Position numbers and translations under genes: made by a program
The notes under the pieces: model-generated
Told to the model about the DNA's origin: nothing
The model's input: only the letters and a program-made list of their open reading frames with translations
Database searches by the model: none
Shown: positions 58,738 to 64,000 of the stretch, piece by piece
How positions within the stretch are numbered: the first letter of the stretch is position 1
How the letters are laid out: each line of letters opens with the position of its first letter
NCBI GenBank assembly: GCA_044228695.1
Contig: JBGAUK010000001.1
Location: 45,966 to 109,965, forward strand
Direction of reading: 5' to 3'
Length of the DNA: 64,000 nt
Origin: M0108 sp044228695
GTDB taxonomy: Bacteria; Pseudomonadota; Gammaproteobacteria; Chromatiales; Chromatiaceae

Positions 58738-61245
58738 TCACAAGGCCAGGGGTGCCACCGTCGGTAACTTCCAGATGTCGCGGTTATATTCGGCAATGGT
58801 GCGATCGGAGGAGAAGCGGCCGCTGTAGGCGGTATTGAGAATGGCCATGCGCAGCCAGCGCTCGGGGTCGCGGTAGGCGGTGGCGGCGCTTTCCTGGGCG
58901 CGAACATAGTCCGGAAAATCGCCGGCGGTCATCCAGGGGTCATGGGGGTTACGGATGGCCTGGATGATGGGGTCGAACAGGCCGGGCTCGAATTGGTTGA
59001 AGTGGCCAGACTCCAGCAAGGCCATCACCTCGCGCAACTCCCCATGGCCCTGAATGATGGCCTGGGGATCATAGCGATCCCGCCGGGCCTCGACCGCGGC
59101 GGCAGTCATGCCGAACAGGAAGAAGTTGTCCGCCCCCGCCTGGTCGCGGATCTCGATATTGGCGCCATCCAGGGTGCCGATGGTGACGGCGCCGTTCATC
59201 ATGAATTTCATGTTGCCGGTCCCGGAGGCCTCCTTCCCGGCGGTGGATATCTGTTCCGACAGATCGGTGCCGGGGGCTATGACCTCCATCACCGAGACCC
59301 GGTAGTCGGGGATGAAGGCCAGGCGCAGCAGGCCCTGGGTGTCCTTGTCGCCGTTCACCACCTGGGCCACGTTATTGATTAGCTTGATGATGAGCTTGGC
59401 CATGACATAGCCGGGCGCGGCCTTGCCGCCGATCAGGACGCAGCGTGGGGTCCACTGGGCCGTATCGCCGTGCTTGATGCGGTTGTAAAGGTGGATGACG
59501 TGCAGCAGGTTGAGCAATTGGCGCTTGTATTCGTGGATACGCTTGACCTGGACATCGAAGAGGGCGGCCGGGTCGAAATCCACGTGGCAATCCCGGGCCA
59601 CCAGGCGGGCCAGATGTTCCTTGTTGGTTTGCTTGATGGCGCTGAAGCGCTTCCGGAAGGCCGGGTCATCCGCCAGGGGGGCGATGCGCTCCAGTTGGCT
59701 CAGGTCACGCACCCAGTCCAGACCAATGGTCTCGTTCAGCAGCTCCCGCAGGTCGGGGTTGCACATGGCCAGCCAGCGGCGCGGGGTGACCCCATTGGTC
59801 TTGTTGTTGAACTTGTGGGGCCAGAGCTCGTAAAAGTCGTGGAAGAGGCCCTCGATCAGTAGGCGTGAATGCAGCTCCGCCACGCCGTTGACGGAGAAGC
59901 TGCCGACGATGGCCAGGTAGGCCATGCGGATCTGGGGCTCGTGGCCCTCCTCGATCAGGGACATGCGCCCCTGCCGCGGCATGTCGCCAGGCCAGCGGGA
60001 GGCGACCTCGGACAGGAAGCGGGCATTGATCTCGTAAATGATCTGGAGGTGACGGGGCAAGAGAGACTGGAAGAAGCGTACCGGCCAGCGTTCCAAGGCC
60101 TCGGGCAGCAGGGTATGGTTGGTGTAGGCCATGGTGGCGCTGGTGATGGCCCAGGCCTGATCCCATTCCAGGTGATGCTCGTCCATCAGCAGGCGCATCA
60201 GCTCCGCCACCGAGATGGCGGGGTGGGTGTCATTGAGCTGGAAGCAATTCTTTTCCTCGAATTGGCTGAAGTCATTGCCATGCAGGCGGATCCACTCGCG
60301 CAGCACGTCCTTGAGACTGGCGCAGGCGAGCAGGTATTGCTGGCGCAGACGTAGCTCCTTGCCGTTCTCGCTGGCGTCGTTGGGGTAGAGCACCATGGTG
60401 ATGTGCTCGGCGGCATTCTTGGCGGCGACGGATTCGGGATAGCTGCCGGCGTTGAATTCCCCCAGGTTGAATTCGTCGGTGGCGACGGACTTCCAGAGGC
60501 GCAGGGTGTTGATGGTGTCATTGCGATAACCCGGTATCGGGGTGTCGTAAGGCACCGCCAGCACGTCCTGGGTATCGACCCAGTAGGCCATCAGGCGGCC
60601 CTTGTCGTCCGGATGAAAATCGACGCGGCCACCAAACTGGACGCGCTGGGTATATTCCGGGCGCTCCAGCTCCCAGGGGTTGCCATCCCGCAGCCAGTGA
60701 TCCGGCTTCTCGACCTGGAAACCGTTGTCGAAGCTCTGGCGGAACATGCCGTATTCATAGCGCAGGCCGTAGCCCTTGACCGGCAATTGCAGGGTGGCGC
60801 AGGAATCGAGAAAGCAGGCCGCCAGCCGTCCCAGGCCGCCGTTGCCCAGGCCCGCGTCGGGCTCGGTGGCGGCGATCTCCTCCAGCAGCAGGCCGAGGTC
60901 GTAGAGGCCCTGCTCCGCCGCGTCGGTCACGCCCAGGTTGAGCATGGCGTTGGAGAGGGCCCGGCCCATGAGGAATTCCAGGGACAAGTAATGGGCGCGC
61001 TTGCAGTTGGCCTCGTCCTGGGCCTGGCGGGTGCCCTTCCAGCGTTCCATGAGACGGTCGCGCATGACCACCGACAGGGCGCGATAGGGATAATAGGTGG
61101 AGCGGCAATCCCGGTCCCGGCCAAAGGTGCTGGCGTAATAGCGCTTGAAGTCTAGCGCTAGCCCCTCCGGGCTCAGGGAGAGCGGTGGCAGGTCGAAGAG
61201 CTTGTCATTGGGCTGGCTTTGGTTCAGGTCGATAAAGGGCGACAT
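58738..61245 (-). CDS. glgP: Glycogen phosphorylase
   Basis: An 835-residue GT35 enzyme releasing glucose-1-phosphate from glycogen. The ATG at 61245 overlaps the stop of the upstream pilU-type gene as TGATG; a TTG just before it is an unlikely start. The PLP-binding block is KEASGTGNMKFMMNGAVTIG, and ALGNGGLGRLAACFLDS-type sequence (GLGNGGLGRLAACFLDSC) is conserved. Length matches the family. Glycogen use in sulfur-oxidising phototrophs supplies reductant in the dark. Confidence 0.96.
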   Translation of the reverse strand: MSPFIDLNQSQPNDKLFDLPPLSLSPEGLALDFKRYYASTFGRDRDCRSTYYPYRALSVVMRDRLMERWKGTRQAQDEANCKRAHYLSLEFLMGRALSNAMLNLGVTDAAEQGLYDLGLLLEEIAATEPDAGLGNGGLGRLAACFLDSCATLQLPVKGYGLRYEYGMFRQSFDNGFQVEKPDHWLRDGNPWELERPEYTQRVQFGGRVDFHPDDKGRLMAYWVDTQDVLAVPYDTPIPGYRNDTINTLRLWKSVATDEFNLGEFNAGSYPESVAAKNAAEHITMVLYPNDASENGKELRLRQQYLLACASLKDVLREWIRLHGNDFSQFEEKNCFQLNDTHPAISVAELMRLLMDEHHLEWDQAWAITSATMAYTNHTLLPEALERWPVRFFQSLLPRHLQIIYEINARFLSEVASRWPGDMPRQGRMSLIEEGHEPQIRMAYLAIVGSFSVNGVAELHSRLLIEGLFHDFYELWPHKFNNKTNGVTPRRWLAMCNPDLRELLNETIGLDWVRDLSQLERIAPLADDPAFRKRFSAIKQTNKEHLARLVARDCHVDFDPAALFDVQVKRIHEYKRQLLNLLHVIHLYNRIKHGDTAQWTPRCVLIGGKAAPGYVMAKLIIKLINNVAQVVNGDKDTQGLLRLAFIPDYRVSVMEVIAPGTDLSEQISTAGKEASGTGNMKFMMNGAVTIGTLDGANIEIRDQAGADNFFLFGMTAAAVEARRDRYDPQAIIQGHGELREVMALLESGHFNQFEPGLFDPIIQAIRNPHDPWMTAGDFPDYVRAQESAATAYRDPERWLRMAILNTAYSGRFSSDRTIAEYNRDIWKLPTVAPLAL

Positions 61246-62366
61246 CAAAGGGGCTCCAGGGCAGGATGGGGTTGGTAATTCATGGGCGGGGCGGCTCCCT
61301 GGCCACCGGCGCCTTCGAGGCGGATACGTAAGGCCAGGTCATTGCGGGAATCGGCGTTGGCCAAGGCCTCCTCCAAGGTGATGCGCTCGCGGGTGTAAAG
61401 CTGGTAGAGGGACATGTCGAAGGTTTGCATGCCGGCGGCATCGCTCTGGCGCATGGCCTCCTTGAGGCCTTCGATCTCGCCCTTGAGGATGAGATCGGAG
61501 ATATAGCGCGTATGGCGCATCACCTCCACCGCCGGGGCTCGGCCACCGTCCCGGGTCGGGATGAGGCGCTGGGACACCACGGCCAGGAGATTCAGGGCCA
61601 GGTTCATGCGGATCTCCTGGCGGTGGTTCTCGGGGAAGAAGCTCAGGATACGGTCGATGGCCTGGTTGGCGTTGTTGGCGTGCAGAGTGGAGACACACAG
61701 GTCGCCGGTCTCGGCGTAGGCCAGGGCATGCCTCATGGTCGCCGCGTCGCGAATCTCCCCGATGAGGATCACGTCCGGTGCCTCGCGCATGGCGTTTTTG
61801 AGCGCCGCCTCGTAGGACAGGGTATCGATGCCCACCTCGCGCTGGTTGACGATGGACTTCTGGTGTTCGTGGGTGAATTCGATGGGATCCTCGATGGTGA
61901 GGATATGGCCACGGCTATGGCGGTTGCGATAGTCAATCATGGCCGCCAGGGTGCTGGACTTGCCTGATCCGCTAGCGCCGACCACCAGCAGCAGGCCCCG
62001 CTTGGCACTGATGAGTTCCGCCAGCACGGGCGGCAGGGAGAGTTTCTCGAAGGTCGGGATGCGGTCCTTGACATAGCGGATCACCATCGCCGGCCCGCCC
62101 CGTTGGCGAAAGACATTGACCCGGAAGCGTCCCGCGCCCTTCAGATCTACCGCCAGGTTGCACTCCCAGGTTTGGGCGAGTTCCCGCTGTTGACCCTCGT
62201 CCATCACGGAGTGGGCCAAGGCCATAATCTCCTCGCTGGTCAAGGCCCGGTCGCCAAAGGGCAAGAGGGTCCCGTCCACCTTCAAATGCGGCCGTGCGCC
62301 CTCGCTGAAGAAGAGGTCGGAGCCATGCTTGGCGGCCATGAATTTGAGAAAGGGGTCCAGGTTCAC
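61245..62366 (-). CDS. pilU: PilT/PilU family type IV pilus retraction ATPase
   Basis: A 373-residue secretion ATPase starting at GTG 62366 (VNLDPFLKFMAAKHGSDLFF); a longer reading adds unrelated sequence. Walker A is GASGSGKSST, the Asp box is HILTIEDPIEFTH, Walker B is DVILIGEIRDAATM and the His box is DLCVSTLHANNA. The opening favours PilU over PilT. It powers pilus retraction at the inner membrane. No pilT is next to it, and its stop overlaps the glgP start. Confidence 0.88.
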   Translation of the reverse strand: MNLDPFLKFMAAKHGSDLFFSEGARPHLKVDGTLLPFGDRALTSEEIMALAHSVMDEGQQRELAQTWECNLAVDLKGAGRFRVNVFRQRGGPAMVIRYVKDRIPTFEKLSLPPVLAELISAKRGLLLVVGASGSGKSSTLAAMIDYRNRHSRGHILTIEDPIEFTHEHQKSIVNQREVGIDTLSYEAALKNAMREAPDVILIGEIRDAATMRHALAYAETGDLCVSTLHANNANQAIDRILSFFPENHRQEIRMNLALNLLAVVSQRLIPTRDGGRAPAVEVMRHTRYISDLILKGEIEGLKEAMRQSDAAGMQTFDMSLYQLYTRERITLEEALANADSRNDLALRIRLEGAGGQGAAPPMNYQPHPALEPL

Positions 62367-62520
62367 GGTCGTTCCAACCTCGGTGGGGCAGTGGGGGGGA
62401 ATGTGCAGGGAAGCGGGGGCTGGCGTCAAGCCCCGAGACGGGGGAAAAGCGCTAGGATGGCCTCTTGAAACCGATCGATGCGTCACACCCTGACCGATCC
62501 CGCCGGCGTATACTGGCCCC

Positions 62521-63534
62521 ATGAGCGCTACCTATCAGAGCCGTATCCAACGCCTCCGCCGGCTGGAGGCCCTGCTGCCACCCGCCACCGCCACGCCCGC
62601 CGACTGCCCGGACGGGAGGCGGCTGTTGCAAATCCTCGGCGATGACTATGGTACCAGCGATATCCCGGCGCGCCGCCGGGCCCTGCAACGCGACCTCATG
62701 GATCTGCTCAAGGAGGGGCGTATCGCGGCGGTGAATCCGGGCGGCAAGCCCCTGCGCTATCGCCGTCTGGGCGATGACCTGGCGGAGGACCCCCTGATCT
62801 GGCAATACACCCTGCAGCAGGTCAGGGATCTGATCGCCGAGGCGGTACCAGAGCGGCGGCTCGACCGCTTGTGGGAGCGCCTGCTGCATGAATTCGATGC
62901 TCCGCTCCTCGATGCGCAGCGCCTGCGCTGTGTCCCCGATACCCTGAGGCTGCGTCCGGTCGAGCTCTACCCCGACCTCCTTCAGGCGGTGATCCAGGCC
63001 CTGGCTCAGCGCCTGGCCCTGCGGGTCCTCTACGAGGATGCCGCTGGCGAGCGCGGCGAGGCGGTCATCCATCCTCAGGCCCTGGTCCAACGGGGCCCCA
63101 TCCCCTACTTGCTGGCCCTCAAGAACGACGAAGCGGGGCCGGTGCGCTTCTACGCCCTGCATCGCATGATCCGCGCCCAGGTCCAAACCGGGACGCCGGC
63201 CCGGGCGGCGGCGGGCTTCGATCTGGACCAGGCCATCGCCCAGGGCAGGATCGATTTCGGCCAGGGCAAGCTGATCGACCTGGAACTGCGGGTGCGCGGC
63301 TATCTGGCGACCCTGCTGGAGGCCTGTCCGCTGAGCGATGACCAGCGCCACGAGGACGAGCCCGAGGACTCCGGCTTCCTGCTGCGGGTCAAGGTCCGCA
63401 TCCCCTCCACGGGCCAGTTGCTGCGCTGGCTGCTCGGCGCCGGCGATAACCTGGAGGTCATGGCCCCCGCGGAGTTGCGCCGGGTGCTCGCGGTACAGTC
63501 GGCCAAGACGGCGGCGCTTTATGCCGAGGGCTAA
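62521..63534 (+). CDS. WYL domain-containing transcriptional regulator
   Basis: A 337-residue regulator with an N-terminal winged-helix segment (SDIPARRRALQRDLMDLLKE) and a WYL domain in the middle (RLALRVLYEDAAGERGEAVIHPQALVQRG). A C-terminal extension of the WCX type ends PAELRRVLAVQSAKTAALY. WYL regulators often bind nucleotide ligands and control defence systems such as BREX and CBASS. It is divergent from pilU and 8 kb from the BREX operon, so that link is only possible. It starts MSATYQSRIQRLRRLEALL. Confidence 0.9.
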   Translation: MSATYQSRIQRLRRLEALLPPATATPADCPDGRRLLQILGDDYGTSDIPARRRALQRDLMDLLKEGRIAAVNPGGKPLRYRRLGDDLAEDPLIWQYTLQQVRDLIAEAVPERRLDRLWERLLHEFDAPLLDAQRLRCVPDTLRLRPVELYPDLLQAVIQALAQRLALRVLYEDAAGERGEAVIHPQALVQRGPIPYLLALKNDEAGPVRFYALHRMIRAQVQTGTPARAAAGFDLDQAIAQGRIDFGQGKLIDLELRVRGYLATLLEACPLSDDQRHEDEPEDSGFLLRVKVRIPSTGQLLRWLLGAGDNLEVMAPAELRRVLAVQSAKTAALYAEG

Positions 63535-63560
63535 GGTAAGCCCATCAGCCCGCAAGGTTT

Positions 63561-63733
63561 GAAGTGGACCCCTACGTCAAGACAGCATCCCCCCAAATCG
63601 GTAAAGGCCTGGCTGGTGAACGGGGCGCCTTGGTCGCTGTTGTAGCTCTCCGGCCGGCCATTACAGCGCAAGATTCTTTTCCCCAGGACGAGGCGCATGA
63701 GGTGCGCGTGGGCCTCTTCTGGAAGGACGAACC
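63561..63733 (-). pseudogene. Remnant of an IS3-family transposase (integrase core)
   Basis: The minus strand reads NGRPESYNSDQGAPFTSQAF, clearly the catalytic-core block of IS3-family transposases (DQGSQFTSQAF). Only about 57 codons remain, bounded by the WYL gene and the channel gene, with no start and no downstream DDE glutamate region. The element is decayed; no inverted repeats were seen. Confidence 0.8.
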
Positions 63734-64000
63734 CTAGGGGTCAGTCCGCCCGCCAGGGAGCACCTGGGGAAACAGTGGGCTGCCGCAGCGGCTGCAGAAG
63801 GCGGCGTTGGCCTCGTGGCGGTACTTTTTGCAGTTTGGGCAGTCGTGCTTGAGTTGGCCCTCCTGACGCATGGCGTTGGTCAGTTCGGCGGTGAAGATGC
63901 CGGTGGGCACGGCGATGATGGAATAGCCGGTGATCATCACCAGGGTGGCGACCATCTGCCCCAGGGGCGTCTTGGGCGTGATGTCGCCGAAGCCCACCGT
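63734..64000 (-). CDS. Ion channel of the voltage-gated potassium type, C-terminal part (5' end outside window)
   Basis: The last 88 residues of a channel. It enters the window at the selectivity filter (TVGFGDITPKTPLGQ), then the final pore-lining helix (MVATLVMITGYSIIAVPTGI). A cytoplasmic tail carries four cysteines in CPNCKK and CSRCGSPL, forming a zinc-ribbon. The GFGD filter is typical of bacterial potassium channels. The zinc-ribbon tail is a known variation in some channel families. The start lies beyond base 64000. Confidence 0.85.
   Translation of the reverse strand, partial: TVGFGDITPKTPLGQMVATLVMITGYSIIAVPTGIFTAELTNAMRQEGQLKHDCPNCKKYRHEANAAFCSRCGSPLFPQVLPGGRTDP

Overview
The window is high-GC proteobacterial chromosome, most likely a gammaproteobacterium of the Chromatiales (purple sulfur bacterium type). 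I infer this from the shared gene blocks hemC-hemD divergent from argH, rpmB-rpmG-radC-coaBC-dut-argB-pyrE, and rph/yicC. A sulfur-compound reductase-type molybdoenzyme operon and a secreted Gly/Tyr/Pro-rich protein resembling sulfur-globule proteins point the same way. No photosynthesis genes are present, so the lineage is an inference. A 9-N scaffold gap at 9976-9984 flanked by a perfect 78-bp duplication shows that this is a draft assembly.

Layout. 1-3051: end of aceE, then aceF (pyruvate dehydrogenase E1 and E2). 3325-4711: a chorismate-lyase-like protein and an isoaspartate methyltransferase family protein. 4741-10783: an operon for a Tat-exported molybdopterin oxidoreductase, an Fe-S subunit and an NrfD membrane anchor, with TorD-like and HybE-like chaperones, preceded by an FNR-type site and a structured leader. 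10812-18184 (minus strand): hemC, hemD, a heptosyltransferase, two glycosyltransferases, a polysaccharide deacetylase and waaA. 18556-23949: argH, a MazG-type pyrophosphohydrolase, a DevBCA-type exporter and a lipoprotein. 24357-24776: rpmB-rpmG, flanked on both sides by clusters of DnaA boxes. 25258-39147: housekeeping genes (radC, coaBC, dut, argB, pyrE, proC, rdgB, amt, rph, yicC and others).

39219-54483 (minus strand) is a type 1 BREX phage-defence island: brxA, brxB, brxC, pglX, pglZ and brxL. It carries accessory genes resembling toxin-antitoxin modules. pglX is split in two: the N-terminal piece ends in a tail that looks like a toxin's antitoxin partner and overlaps a PIN-domain toxin gene, and the methyltransferase part starts afresh just before its SAM-binding motif. 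This is the most unusual structure in the window.

54776-64000: a conserved hypothetical protein, small secreted proteins, the sulfur-globule-like protein, glycogen phosphorylase overlapping a pilU-type retraction ATPase, a WYL regulator, a decayed IS3-family integrase fragment and the end of a potassium channel gene. Two repeat families run through the window: a roughly 120-bp intergenic repeat (three copies) and a 39-bp palindromic GC-rich repeat (three copies, all inside coding sequences, in three different reading registers).
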